NCBI RefSeq assembly: GCF_023091155.1
Contig: NZ_JAHWXK010000001.1
Location: forward strand, 558,001-622,000
Direction: 5' to 3'
Source of the DNA: Microbacterium sufflavum
Lineage (GTDB): Bacteria > Actinomycetota > Actinomycetes > Actinomycetales > Microbacteriaceae
DNA: 64,000 nucleotides
Shown: piece after piece, positions 34,530-43,149 of the stretch
Layout: each line of letters starts with the position of its first letter
Numbering within the stretch: the first letter of the stretch is position 1
The notes under the pieces: generated by a model
Told to the model about the DNA's origin: nothing
The model's database searches: none
What the model saw: only the letters and a program-made list of their open reading frames with translations
Program-made: the position numbers and the translations under genes

Positions 34530-35069
34530 GTGACTCGTCCCCACTCCCTTTCGACGCGCGCCCTCGCCGCCCTCGCCGTCTCCCTCGTCCTGCTCACCGG
34601 CTGCACTGCCGATCTGAAACCCTCCCCGTCTCCGACGCCGACCCCGCAGTTCGCCTCGAAGAAGGACGCCTTCGCCGCCGCCGAGGCCACGTATCGCGCC
34701 TACAACGACGCCGGCAATGCGACCGTACTGACCGACGCGAGGACATTCGAGGACGTCTACAAGTGGTTGCGAGCAGACGCGCTTTCCTCTGCCAAGAAGG
34801 CGTACAGCTACTACGACGCAGAGGGATGGAGGCGGGTCGGCGAGACCACCTTCGATCACTTCACCCCCATCTCCTACGACGGCGAGGACGTGACCGCCAG
34901 ACTGTGCATTGACGTGTCGCACGTTGATGTCTTGGATTCCACCGGAGCGTCCGTCGTGTCGACCGACCGGCAGCCTCGGCAGGCACTGGAATTGCAATTG
35001 AAGCCTGCGCTGACGAGCACAGGATTGGCGATCGTTTCGAGTGATGCAACCAAGGAGCTCGAATGCTGA
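34530..35069 (+). CDS. small lipoprotein of unknown function
   Basis: 179 residues. Lipobox VLLTGC (Cys about 25) followed by a Pro/Ser/Thr linker and a compact domain with DAFAAAEATYRAYNDAGN, ARTFEDVYKWLRADA and GWRRVGETTFDHFTPISY. This resembles actinobacterial lipoproteins of the DUF6318 type, but I am not certain. From about 34700 on, the codon use is visibly poorer in G/C at third positions than in all neighbouring genes. Overlaps the next gene by seven bases, so the two are a pair. Confidence 0.75.
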   Translation: MTRPHSLSTRALAALAVSLVLLTGCTADLKPSPSPTPTPQFASKKDAFAAAEATYRAYNDAGNATVLTDARTFEDVYKWLRADALSSAKKAYSYYDAEGWRRVGETTFDHFTPISYDGEDVTARLCIDVSHVDVLDSTGASVVSTDRQPRQALELQLKPALTSTGLAIVSSDATKELEC

Positions 35070-35839
35070 CGTCGACAGTGGCGCTGCTTGCCCTGCTTTC
35101 TCTGACGACCACCGTTCCGCCGACATCGCCACCCCCGGGTGGCGGTGAAGAATCAGCCTGGCTATCGACCGTCGGTACGTCCAGCCTCACCGTCACCGCA
35201 ACCCAGACCACCCCCGCACCGCGCGGCGACAGCGCTCCCCGCGGTCGGAAGAACGGCAGCGCCGAGCCGAAGCCGGCCGACCCGTGCGCCGCCGTGCCGT
35301 ACCCGTACAAGGCTTCGTGCGGGATCTACGGTGTCCGTGTCACCAGCGCCGACGGCGACCCGCTCACCATCTCGGATCTCGCCCGGTTCGCTCCCGAGCC
35401 GGTCGCCACGGCGGCCGAGCCGGGTGGGGTCGGGGTCGCCGGGCTTCCGACGAACTTCGTCACCGCTGCGACCGCGCACACGCAGCAGGGCACCATCCTC
35501 GACCTGGCCGTCACGGTGCGCTTCACCCCTGTCGCGTTCGACACCACGTTCGGCGACGGCACCAGCGCCACCACCGCCACCGGGGGCCGCACCTGGGCCG
35601 CCGCCCACCAGCCGCAGTTCACCCCGACTCCGACGAGCCACGTCTACCGCGACCGCGGCACCTACACCGCCGTCACCACGGTCCGCTACACGGCCGAGGT
35701 CGACCTGGGCAACGGCTGGTTCCCCGTCGCGGGAGACCTCTCGGTCGCCGGGCCCGCCCACAGCATCCGCATCTACGAGGCCACGTCCGCTCTCGTCCGC
35801 TACACGTGCGACGAGCAGCCCACCGCAGCCGGCTGCTGA
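35063..35839 (+). CDS. secreted PKD-like domain protein
   Basis: 258 residues. Short hydrophobic signal region (residues 3-19), Pro/Thr-rich stretch to about 75, then a domain with VRFTPVAFDTTFGDGTSA and TSHVYRDRGTYTAVTTVRYTAEV, the FGDG...YxxxGTYTV pattern of a PKD fold. Four or more cysteines may form disulfides. Coupled with the upstream lipoprotein gene; such pairs are common in Microbacteriaceae, function unknown. The 126 bp after it hold no recognised feature. Confidence 0.75.
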   Translation: MLTSTVALLALLSLTTTVPPTSPPPGGGEESAWLSTVGTSSLTVTATQTTPAPRGDSAPRGRKNGSAEPKPADPCAAVPYPYKASCGIYGVRVTSADGDPLTISDLARFAPEPVATAAEPGGVGVAGLPTNFVTAATAHTQQGTILDLAVTVRFTPVAFDTTFGDGTSATTATGGRTWAAAHQPQFTPTPTSHVYRDRGTYTAVTTVRYTAEVDLGNGWFPVAGDLSVAGPAHSIRIYEATSALVRYTCDEQPTAAGC

Positions 35840-35965
35840 CTCCCGTCCCGTCGCCGTCGCACGGAGCGTCGACGGAGACCGCCGGGGTGTCCTCCGGCCT
35901 CCCCTGCTCAGGTCGAGTCGGCGACGGGCGTGTGCGCGAGGATCAACAACACGGTTGCAATCCCG

Positions 35966-36520
35966 TCAGCTCGGCAGTCGCGGGTCCCGGAGCGATGCGA
36001 TCGCCTGGACCAGGCTCTCGTGGATGTAGTCCAACTCCGGCGATGTGAAGCTCGACCAGTCCTCGGCGGTGTCGGCGCCATCCGTGGACCAGGCCTCGTC
36101 TTCACCGCTCGTGTCGTCGGTCTGCTCCTGGGCGGCGTGCCGGTAGACCCACCAGAGGTTGCCCGAGGGGTCGACGAACCGCGCAAGCGTGTCACCGAAG
36201 AAGTCGGTCGGTGTGGTCACGACGCGGGCGCCGAGGGCGACGGCCCGCGCCAGCGTTGCCTCCACGTCGACGACGTACACCTGGAGGAACCCGGGGGTGA
36301 ACGGCCAGTCCGGCTTGCGGTCGGCGACCGTGATCATCGAGTCCCCGATGCGCAGCTCGGAATGCAGGATCAGGCCGTCGGTGTCGAGCGTTCGCGCCTG
36401 GGGCACATCCGAGGCATCGAAGACCTCGATCACGAAATCGATGATGCGGGCGGCATCGTCGGTCAGGAGGAAGGGGTTGACGGTGTTCGACCCGGCAGGA
36501 ACGGGAGCAGGTGTGGGCAT
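35966..36520 (-). CDS. VOC (glyoxalase/bleomycin resistance) family protein
   Basis: 184 residues from the ATG at 36520, which has a GAAAGGA ribosome site; an upstream in-frame ATG is less likely. Contains NPFLLTDDAARIIDFVIEVF, HSELRIGDSMITVADR and FLQVYVVDVEATLARAVALGARVVTTPTDFFGD ... FVDPSGNLWWV, a single VOC module close to PhnB-like proteins. The last 50 residues are acidic and variable. Substrate unknown. Confidence 0.85.
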   Translation of the reverse strand: MPTPAPVPAGSNTVNPFLLTDDAARIIDFVIEVFDASDVPQARTLDTDGLILHSELRIGDSMITVADRKPDWPFTPGFLQVYVVDVEATLARAVALGARVVTTPTDFFGDTLARFVDPSGNLWWVYRHAAQEQTDDTSGEDEAWSTDGADTAEDWSSFTSPELDYIHESLVQAIASLRDPRLPS

Positions 36521-36602
36521 GGTGCATCCTTTCGTTCCGCACAGGATGCCGTGCACCGCGGTCAGATCCTGTCCTGATGATCCTCTTGTCCCGGAAACAC
36601 GA

Positions 36603-36628
36603 AGCCCCCCGCCGCAAGGCGAGGGGCT
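36603..36628 (-). terminator. terminator of the CUT2 importer operon
   Basis: AGCCCCCCGCC (36603-36613) and GGCGAGGGGCT (36618-36628) form an 11-bp stem with one mismatch and a GCAA tetraloop, 18 bp past the stop codon of the binding-protein gene on the minus strand. Confidence 0.7.
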
Positions 36629-36646
36629 CCGTGGTTCAGCGGGGTG

Positions 36647-37651
36647 TCACTCGTAGAGCACCGCGGCGATCTTGTCGTCGTCGATGTTGTTCTTGTCGTA
36701 CCAGTAGGAACCGGTGTCGTAGAACTCCTCGACGTCGTCGCCGTTCGCGGCGTCGTATGCGGCCTGCACGACCTGCGCGCCGATGCCGATCGGGTCCTGC
36801 GTGATGGCGCCGGCCATGGTGCCGTCCTTGATCGCGTTGATCTGCGCGGCGCCGGAGTCGAAGCCGACGATGGTGATCTTGCCCTTCTCCAGGCCCAGCT
36901 CGTTGACGGCGTTCACGACACCGATCGCGGAGCCCTCGTTGGTGCCGTAGATGCCCTTGAGGTCGGGGTGGGCGGCGATCAGCGTCTTGGCGATGTCGGC
37001 CGACTTGAGGTGGTCGCCGTCACCGTACTGGATGTCGACGATCTCGATGTCGGGGTAGTCCGACTCGATCTTCTCGACGAAGCCGTCGCGACGCTCGACA
37101 CCGGTCGAGTTGATCTGCGAGTGGCCGACGATCGCGACCTGCCCCTCGCCGCCGATCAGCTCGGCCATGTGCTCGGCCGCGAGCGCACCGGCGACCTTGC
37201 TGTCGGTCGCGGAGAGGCTCAGGCCCACGTCGCCGTCACACGGGGCGTCGAAGTAGACCACCGGGATGTCCTTCGACTTCGCCTGCTCGAGCGGGGCGAC
37301 GCACGCCTCGGGGTCGAGCGCGGCGTAGGCGATGGCGTCGGGGTTCTTGTCGATCGCGGCGGTCAGCATCTCGAGCTGCTGCGCGATCTCGGTCTCCGCG
37401 GCGGGGCCCTCGAACGTGATCTTCACGCCGAGCTCCTCGGCCTTCTGCTCCGCACCCTTCTTCACGGCCTGCCAGAACTGGTGCTGGAAGCCCTTCGAGA
37501 CGAGCGCGATGTACATCTCGCCGTCGCCGCTGCCGCTGCCGGAGCCGGAGCCTTCCTCGATGACGTCGCCGCCACCGCCGGCACAGCCGGCGAACACGAG
37601 CGCGGAAGCGGCCACGAGGGCTGCGAAGGCGGTCTTCTTCCCGAATTTCAT
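36647..37651 (-). CDS. CUT2 ABC transporter, ribose-type sugar-binding lipoprotein
   Basis: 334 residues. Signal with lipobox VFAGC (Cys23) and a Gly/Ser linker; the mature protein is a Peripla_BP_4 (RbsB-like) fold: MYIALVSKGFQHQFWQAVKKGAEQKAEELG, KNPDAIAYAALDPEA, NEGSAIGVVNAVNELG and GFDSGAAQINAIKDG. Start ATG at 37651 has GGAG seven bases upstream. Last gene of the operon, 157 bp behind the permease. Substrate is a pentose, allose/allulose type or similar monosaccharide, not settled. Confidence 0.92.
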   Translation of the reverse strand: MKFGKKTAFAALVAASALVFAGCAGGGGDVIEEGSGSGSGSGDGEMYIALVSKGFQHQFWQAVKKGAEQKAEELGVKITFEGPAAETEIAQQLEMLTAAIDKNPDAIAYAALDPEACVAPLEQAKSKDIPVVYFDAPCDGDVGLSLSATDSKVAGALAAEHMAELIGGEGQVAIVGHSQINSTGVERRDGFVEKIESDYPDIEIVDIQYGDGDHLKSADIAKTLIAAHPDLKGIYGTNEGSAIGVVNAVNELGLEKGKITIVGFDSGAAQINAIKDGTMAGAITQDPIGIGAQVVQAAYDAANGDDVEEFYDTGSYWYDKNNIDDDKIAAVLYE

Positions 37652-37808
37652 GAAAACTCCATTGTTTGAGTACGAGCCGGATGGTTCTGTGTGATGCCGG
37701 CCAGGGCCGGCTGTGGGACATTCCTGGTGCCTGTGCGGAGGGACTCCGCGGGTCCGGCCGGGGCCGGGTGGGGCGGCGGCGGGCACGGGTTTCGCCGCCG
37801 CCCTGGTC

Positions 37809-38843
37809 TCAGGTGCGCTGCCGGTTGCGCAGCGAGTCGAGGAAGACCGCCAGCAGCACGACCACGCCGACGACGATGTTCTGCCACTCGGTCTGGATCG
37901 ACATGATGCGCAGTCCGTTCACGAGCACGCTCATGATCAGCGCGCCGATCACGGTGCCGAGGATCGAGCCGCGTCCGCCGAGGAGCGAGGTGCCGCCGAT
38001 GATGACGGCCGCGATGGCCTGCAGCTCGTACCCGGTGCCGATCTGCGGCTGGGCGGAGTCGAGGCGCGAGGCGATCACGATGCCCGCGACTCCGGTGAAG
38101 GCCCCGGCGAACATGTAGATGAGGATCGTCCAGCGGCGCGTGTTCACACCGGAGAGGCGGGTGGCCTCCTCGTTCGAGCCGATCGCGAAGGTGTAGCGGC
38201 CGAGGAGCGTCTTCGACAGCACGAGGTAGGCGACGATCGCGAGGGCGGCGGTGATCAGCACGGCGTTGGGGATGCCGGGGATGATCACGCCGAGCGCGAT
38301 CTTCTTGAAGTCGGGCGCCGAGGTCGAGAAGTAGATCGGCGCGACGTTCGAGATGACGAGGGCGAGGCCGCCGGCGATCATCATCATCGCGAGCGTGGCG
38401 ATGAACGGGGGAAGGCGGAGGAACGTGATGTTCACGCCGTTGATGAGGCCCATCAGCACACCGGTCGCGATGCCGCCGATCACGCCCAGCCAGACGGGGA
38501 GGCCGAGGTTGGTGACGATCACGCCGGTCATCACGGCGCACAGGGCCATGCCGGTGCCGATCGACAGGTCGATGCCGCCCGTGATGATGACGAACGTGGT
38601 GCCGAGGGCGAGGATGCCGATGACCGCGGTCGACAGCAGCACGGTGGCGATGTTGCTGAAGGTGAAGAAGTTGGGGCTGGCGATCGAGAAGAAGATGACC
38701 AGCACGATCAGGGTGCCGAAGGCCAGCGACTGCTGGAACTGGCGCTTCAGGAATCCGCCGATGTCGCGCTTGTCGGTGTTCTCGTTCACGGCCGTCTGGA
38801 TGATGGTCGTCGTCGACCCTCCGGGCTGCTGTGGGGTGCTCAT
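37809..38843 (-). CDS. CUT2 ABC transporter permease (RbsC-like)
   Basis: 344 residues; a 30-residue cytoplasmic tail, then eight to ten hydrophobic helices with the family segments GTTFVIITGGIDLSIGTGMAL, IGSNEEATRLSGVN and GGTSLLGGRGSILGTVIGALIM. The ATG at 38841-38843 overlaps the ATPase stop by one base (TGATG). Confidence 0.94.
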   Translation of the reverse strand: MSTPQQPGGSTTTIIQTAVNENTDKRDIGGFLKRQFQQSLAFGTLIVLVIFFSIASPNFFTFSNIATVLLSTAVIGILALGTTFVIITGGIDLSIGTGMALCAVMTGVIVTNLGLPVWLGVIGGIATGVLMGLINGVNITFLRLPPFIATLAMMMIAGGLALVISNVAPIYFSTSAPDFKKIALGVIIPGIPNAVLITAALAIVAYLVLSKTLLGRYTFAIGSNEEATRLSGVNTRRWTILIYMFAGAFTGVAGIVIASRLDSAQPQIGTGYELQAIAAVIIGGTSLLGGRGSILGTVIGALIMSVLVNGLRIMSIQTEWQNIVVGVVVLLAVFLDSLRNRQRT

Positions 38844-40345
38844 CAGTCTTCCTCCCCGTGGGCTGCGAGTTGCATGATCTTCTCCTGGCTGGCTTCCTCG
38901 TTGCGGAGCGTCCCGGTGATGCGCCCGTTCGCGAACACGGCGATGCGGTTCGCGACGCGCAGGATCTCGGGGAGCTCCGACGAGATGACGATGATGGACT
39001 TGCCGCTGTCGGCGAGCTGCTGCATGAGGCGGTAGATCTCCTCCTTCGCGCCGACGTCGATGCCTCGCGTCGGCTCGTCGAAGATGAGGATGTCGCAGTC
39101 GCGCATCAGCCACCGGGCGATGACGACCTTCTGCTGGTTCCCTCCGGAGAGCAGCTTGACGACCTGGTTGACCGAGGGGGTCTTCACGCGCAGCTGCTGC
39201 ACGTACTCCTTGGTGCGGTTCTTGGCCTTGCCGTCGCCCATCCAGCCGATGCCGTTGGCGTAGCTGCCGAGCGAGGCGAGCACGGTGTTGAACGTGACGT
39301 CCTGTTCGAGCATGAGCCCGAGCAGCTTGCGGTCTTCGGAGAGGTAGCCCACGCCGTGCTTGACCGCGTCGGCGGGCTGGGCGATCCGCGCCTGGCGCCC
39401 GCCGATGGTGATGGTGCCGCCGTCGCGGTGGTCGGCGCCGATCACGGCACGGGCGGTCTCGGTGCGTCCCGCGCCCATGAGGCCGGCGAACCCGAGGATC
39501 TCGCCCTTGTGCAGCTGGAACGACACGTCTTTCAGGAGGGTCTTCGTCGACAGCCCCTGCACGTCGAGCACGACCGGGTCGTTCAGGTGCTCGCGGGCCT
39601 GCGGGCGGGTCCCCTCGTCGATCACGCGGCCGACCATCATCTCGATGATCTTCGGGATCGTGATCTCCGCCTTGTCGAGTGATCCGATGTATGTGCCGTC
39701 GCGGAGGACGGTCACGCGGTCGGCGAGGCGCCGCAGCTCGTCCATCCGGTGCGAGATGTAGACGATGCCGGTGCCGCGCGCCTTGAGCTGCTCGATCAGC
39801 ACGAACAGCGTCTCGACCTCGCTGTCGGTGAGGGCCGAGGTGGGCTCGTCCATGATGAGCACCTTGGCGTTGAACGACAGCGCCTTGGCGATCTCGACCA
39901 TCTGCTGCTCGGCCACCGTGAGCTCGCCGACGAGCTGTCGCGGGTTGAGGTGGATGCCGAGGCGCTGGAGCAGCTCCGCCGTCTGCGTGTTGAGCTTGCG
40001 CTCCGACAGGAACGGGCCGGTCGTGGGCTCGCGGCCGACGTAGATGTTCTGGGCGACGGTGAGGTCGGGCATCAGGTTGAGCTCCTGATGGATGATCGTG
40101 ATGCCGAGCTCCTGCGCCTGCAGCGGGCTGGTGAGCTCGACCTCGCGGCCCTCGAACGTGATGGTGCCCTCGTCCTTGGTGTAGATGCCGGAGAGGATCT
40201 TCATCAGCGTGGACTTGCCGGCGCCGTTCTCTCCCACGAGCACGAGCACCTCGCCCTCGCGCACCTCGAGGTGCACATCCTTCAGCGCCTGCACGCCGGG
40301 GAATCCCTTGCTGATCCCCTCGACCCTGAGGATGGGTCCACTCAT
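38843..40345 (-). CDS. CUT2 ABC transporter ATPase, two nucleotide-binding domains (RbsA-like)
   Basis: 500 residues with two ABC modules. N-domain: Walker A GENGAGKST (38-46), signature LTVAEQQMVEIAK, Walker B VLIMDEPTSAL. C-domain: GLMGAGRTE in place of a canonical Walker A and LSGGNQQKVVIARWL signature with ILIFDEPTRGIDVG. This two-domain arrangement is typical of ribose/galactose/xylose importers. First gene of the operon; the region upstream carries several palindromes. Confidence 0.95.
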   Translation of the reverse strand: MSGPILRVEGISKGFPGVQALKDVHLEVREGEVLVLVGENGAGKSTLMKILSGIYTKDEGTITFEGREVELTSPLQAQELGITIIHQELNLMPDLTVAQNIYVGREPTTGPFLSERKLNTQTAELLQRLGIHLNPRQLVGELTVAEQQMVEIAKALSFNAKVLIMDEPTSALTDSEVETLFVLIEQLKARGTGIVYISHRMDELRRLADRVTVLRDGTYIGSLDKAEITIPKIIEMMVGRVIDEGTRPQAREHLNDPVVLDVQGLSTKTLLKDVSFQLHKGEILGFAGLMGAGRTETARAVIGADHRDGGTITIGGRQARIAQPADAVKHGVGYLSEDRKLLGLMLEQDVTFNTVLASLGSYANGIGWMGDGKAKNRTKEYVQQLRVKTPSVNQVVKLLSGGNQQKVVIARWLMRDCDILIFDEPTRGIDVGAKEEIYRLMQQLADSGKSIIVISSELPEILRVANRIAVFANGRITGTLRNEEASQEKIMQLAAHGEED

Positions 40346-40381
40346 GCGCTCACCTGCTTCCTTGGAGGTCGTCTCGCGATT

Positions 40382-40498
40382 GGCGGATCATTCCGCCGTA
40401 AACATCGGATCAATTCTGCGTCCTGCACCCGGGCTGGTGCAAGTTGTATCTAAATGTATCTAAAGATCATTCGATCGGGAAGACCTGTAATAACATCT
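40382..40498 (-). promoter_or_regulatory. regulatory region of the CUT2 importer operon
   Basis: Four elements lie between the ATPase start and the epimerase gene: inverted repeat GGCGGA-TCAT-TCCGCC (40382-40397); inverted repeat TGCACC-CGGGCT-GGTGCA (40424-40441); a perfect tandem copy of TGTATCTAAA (40445-40454, 40455-40464), one helical turn long; and ACCTGT-AATA-ACATCT (40483-40498), a weaker copy of the ACCTGT-N4-ACAGGT operator. No single promoter stands out. Several inputs, including the GntR-UTRA protein, are likely. Confidence 0.55.
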
Positions 40499-40535
40499 TG
40501 ATCTCGACCGAGGATCCCGTCGCCGCTGACCCGGC

Positions 40536-41405
40536 TCAGTGCAGCCGGATCGAGTCGACCGCCACGAGCTTGTCGCGGATATAGGCGTTGGCGTGCGCGC
40601 CGAGCTCGTCGTTGTCGGTCCAGAGGTTGCGCCAGATGCCCAGCATGCGACTGAGGTCGGGAGCGACCACCGCCGACGAGAACGACTCGAAGACGATCGG
40701 CCCGTCGTAGCCGATGCGGCCGAGCGCCTTGAAGAAGGTGTCGAAGTCGACCGTGCCGGTGCCCAGATACCCGCGGTGGCTCTCGCCGATGTGCACGTAC
40801 CGCAGCGCCGGAGCCGCGTCGAGCACCGGGGCGAACATGTCCGACTCCTCGATGTTCATGTGGTACGTGTCCAGGTGCACGCCGAGGTTCGGGCGGTCCA
40901 CCTCCGCCAGGTACGCCAGGGCCTGCCGCGCGGTGTTGAGCACGTTGGTCTCATAGCGGTTCACCACCTCGAGCGACACCGAGACCCCGCGCTCGGCGGC
41001 GTGGTCGGCGACCCGGGCGATCGTGCGACGGCTCGACGCGAGCCCCTCCGGTGTCACCGGGTCCATGTACTTCTGCATGGCGCTGTAGATCACGCCGCAG
41101 AAGTGGGTCCCGCCCAGCTCGGCCAGCACGTCGACCGCGCGCAGCAGCAGCGCCTCACCGGCCGCGACCACATCCGGGTCGGAGCTCGTGACGTCGGTCT
41201 CCGCGGAGAGCCCGAGGGAGGCACTGACCGCGAGACCGTGCTCGGCGAGGGCGCCCTTGGCCGCCGCGACGTCGAACGTGAACGGGTCCATCAGCGGGAA
41301 CTCGATCAGGTCGAACCCGGCCTGCTTCGTCTTCTCCACCGCGAGGCGGATACCGTCGGCGTCGAAGGTTCCGGTCCAGACGAGTCCGTGACAGCCGATG
41401 TTCAT
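40536..41405 (-). CDS. ketose 3-epimerase (D-tagatose/D-allulose 3-epimerase family)
   Basis: 289 residues, TIM barrel. All four metal ligands of D-allulose 3-epimerase are present: Glu146 (SLEVVNRYETNVLNTA), Asp179 (GVHLDTYHMNIEE), His205 (VHIGESHRGYLG) and Glu240 (IVFESFSS). Spacing matches the Agrobacterium enzyme (150/183/209/244) with a constant shift of four, by my recollection of that numbering. It interconverts ketoses at C3, e.g. allulose and fructose. Start ATG at 41405; longer starts would cross the LacI operator. Divergent from its LacI regulator. Confidence 0.9.
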   Translation of the reverse strand: MNIGCHGLVWTGTFDADGIRLAVEKTKQAGFDLIEFPLMDPFTFDVAAAKGALAEHGLAVSASLGLSAETDVTSSDPDVVAAGEALLLRAVDVLAELGGTHFCGVIYSAMQKYMDPVTPEGLASSRRTIARVADHAAERGVSVSLEVVNRYETNVLNTARQALAYLAEVDRPNLGVHLDTYHMNIEESDMFAPVLDAAPALRYVHIGESHRGYLGTGTVDFDTFFKALGRIGYDGPIVFESFSSAVVAPDLSRMLGIWRNLWTDNDELGAHANAYIRDKLVAVDSIRLH

Positions 41406-41448
41406 GAGACCTCTCCCGGCGGGTGTGCGGCACCGTCGCCGTCCGGAC

Positions 41449-41462
41449 TTGGCACGTTCCAA
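41449..41462. promoter_or_regulatory. LacI operator 1, TTGGCACGTTCCAA
   Basis: Near-palindrome with TTGG/CCAA arms, located near the expected transcription start of the epimerase gene. Confidence 0.65.
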
Positions 41463-41477
41463 TTCCGGGTTCGACAC

Positions 41478-41507
41478 ACGTTACGTCCGACGACGACGGC
41501 CTGTCAA
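41478..41507 (-). promoter_or_regulatory. epimerase promoter
   Basis: On the minus strand TTGACA (41507-41502) and TAACGT (41483-41478), 18-bp spacer: the best promoter match in the window. Operators 1 and 2 flank it. Confidence 0.65.
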
Positions 41508-41515
41508 GAACTTTC

Positions 41516-41544
41516 TTGGCACGTTGCAATCCCTCGGCTAGCCT
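41516..41544 (+). promoter_or_regulatory. LacI operator 2 overlapping the lacI promoter
   Basis: TTGGCACGTTGCAA at 41516-41529 repeats operator 1 with one change, 67 bp apart. Its first six bases, TTGGCA, act as -35 with TAGCCT (41539-41544) 17 bp downstream, so the repressor would block its own gene as well. Confidence 0.6.
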
Positions 41545-41591
41545 GGTGTCGCCGCCGGGGTCGCCTCGGCCCGTTCCGACGAAGGAGACCG

Positions 41592-42593
41592 ATGCCCGCC
41601 AGCGTGAAAGACGTGGCCGCCCTCGCCGGCGTCTCCTCCTCGACGGTCTCCAACTACCTCAACCACCCCCACGTGCTCGGGGAGGGCAGCCGGGAGAAGG
41701 TGCGGGCGGCCATCGAGCAGCTGGGCTTCGTGCCGAACGAATCGGCGCGGCAGCTGCGGGCGGGGTCGAGCAAGGCCCTGGCGCTGATCCTCCTCGACGC
41801 GTGGCTGCCGTACTTCCACGAGCTGTCCCGCGGTGTCGACGACGTGGCGCGCGAGGGCGGCTGGTCGCTCTTCTTCAGCAACAGCGACCGGGATGCCGAC
41901 CGCGAGCAGCGCAACATCGACATGTTCGAGGCGCATCGCGTGCAGGGCATCGTCATCTACCCGCTCGGCGACGTGGTGCCGCGCCTGGAGCGACTCGCCG
42001 ATCGCGGCATCCGCTCCGTCGTGGTCGGGCCGATCCGCGAATCCGCCACCGTCGCCTCCGTGCTGTTCGACGATCGCGCGGGCGGACGGCTCGCCGGCGA
42101 GCACCTCGTCGACCTCGGGCGGCGGCGCATCCTCTTCCTGGGCAACCCCGCGGTGACCGAGTCGAACGACCGCCTGGCGGGACTGCGTGACGCCACGGCG
42201 GGCACGGGCGCGGAGGTCGAGGTGCGGGAGGTCGGGCACCTCGCCACCGAGGACGGACTGACCGCGGGCGCGGAGATCGTGGCGCAACCGGCGGACGAAC
42301 GGCCGGATGCGATCTTCGCCGCGAACGACATGGTGGCGCTCGGCGTGCTGACACAGCTGCTGCGGCACGGCATCCGCGTGCCGGAGGACATCGCGCTGGT
42401 CGGCTTCGACGACGTGGCCGAGGCGCACCAGAGCGTCGTGCCGCTCACGAGCGTCCGCCAGCCCGGCTACGAGATCGGTCGCGCGGCCGGTGCAGCGCTG
42501 CTGGCTCAGCTCGCCGACCCCGCGGCTCCCCCGCCCGCGACCCCGCCGTTCCCCGCCGAGCTCATCATCCGCGAATCCACCCGCGGCCGCTGA
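41592..42593 (+). CDS. LacI family transcriptional repressor
   Basis: 333 residues. HTH headpiece VKDVAALAGVSSSTVSNYLNHPHVL (5-29) and hinge helix NESARQLRAG near 52-61, then the effector domain with LILLDAWLPYFHELSRGVDD and FAANDMVALGVLTQLLRHGIRVPEDIALVGFDD. GAAGGAGA ribosome site eight bases upstream. Divergent from the ketose 3-epimerase with two matching operators in the gap, so it very likely regulates that gene and itself. Effector presumably a ketose. Confidence 0.92.
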   Translation: MPASVKDVAALAGVSSSTVSNYLNHPHVLGEGSREKVRAAIEQLGFVPNESARQLRAGSSKALALILLDAWLPYFHELSRGVDDVAREGGWSLFFSNSDRDADREQRNIDMFEAHRVQGIVIYPLGDVVPRLERLADRGIRSVVVGPIRESATVASVLFDDRAGGRLAGEHLVDLGRRRILFLGNPAVTESNDRLAGLRDATAGTGAEVEVREVGHLATEDGLTAGAEIVAQPADERPDAIFAANDMVALGVLTQLLRHGIRVPEDIALVGFDDVAEAHQSVVPLTSVRQPGYEIGRAAGAALLAQLADPAAPPPATPPFPAELIIRESTRGR

Positions 42594-42713
42594 CCCGCAT
42601 CACACCGCACGCACCGTGGGCGCCGGATCCGGGTCACACCTCCGGAGAAGGGGCGCGTCCGGCGCCGGTAGCGCGCGGTGTCCCCGCTGTTCCCCTGAGT
42701 CATGAACCGATCG

Positions 42714-43133
42714 TCAGGCGGAGGGGTGGCCGACGACGCCCTTGCGGAGCAGGGCGTTGCCGTACTTGCGGGTCTCGCCCGTGCGCACCAGGAGATACGC
42801 GTCCTTCGCGACGCCGTAGTAGGCGAAGCGCTCCACGAACCGGGTCGTGTCGACCGCCGTGCCCGCCGCGTCCATGAGCTCGCGCTGCACGTCGAGCACC
42901 TCGCCGTCGGCTGACGCCATCAGGTCGAGGCCGGGCGCATCGTCGAGGGGCAGCACCGTGCGGATCGCCGCGACGACCTCGGGCGTCGTCGTGCCGGGGA
43001 GGTCGACCACCCGGGCGCCCAGCCCCCACGCGGGGAAGTGCGCATCGGCGACGACCACGGCGTCGGAGTGCCCCATGCGGTCGAGGTGCAGCAGCAGTTC
43101 GCCGGTCAGCAGCGGGTGGATTCCTTCGAGCAC
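42714..43133 (-). CDS. fucU: L-fucose mutarotase
   Basis: 139 residues of the RbsD/FucU family: LEGIHPLLTGELLLHLDRMGHSDAVVVADAHFPAW, with the catalytic His22 and the FucU-type end RKYGNALLRKGVV. It equilibrates alpha and beta anomers of L-fucose, supplying the form used by the dehydrogenase next door. Last gene of the minus-strand half of the fucose cluster, 16 bp after the AKR. No terminator is obvious in the 120 bp that separate it from the convergent LacI gene. Confidence 0.9.
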   Translation of the reverse strand: MLEGIHPLLTGELLLHLDRMGHSDAVVVADAHFPAWGLGARVVDLPGTTTPEVVAAIRTVLPLDDAPGLDLMASADGEVLDVQRELMDAAGTAVDTTRFVERFAYYGVAKDAYLLVRTGETRKYGNALLRKGVVGHPSA

Positions 43134-43149
43134 GACGGCTCCTCTCGGG

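Noticed and set aside
40445..40464. Tandem TGTATCTAAA repeat as start of a CRISPR or satellite array.
   Set aside because: Only two copies without spacers, located in a promoter region; more likely a regulatory element.
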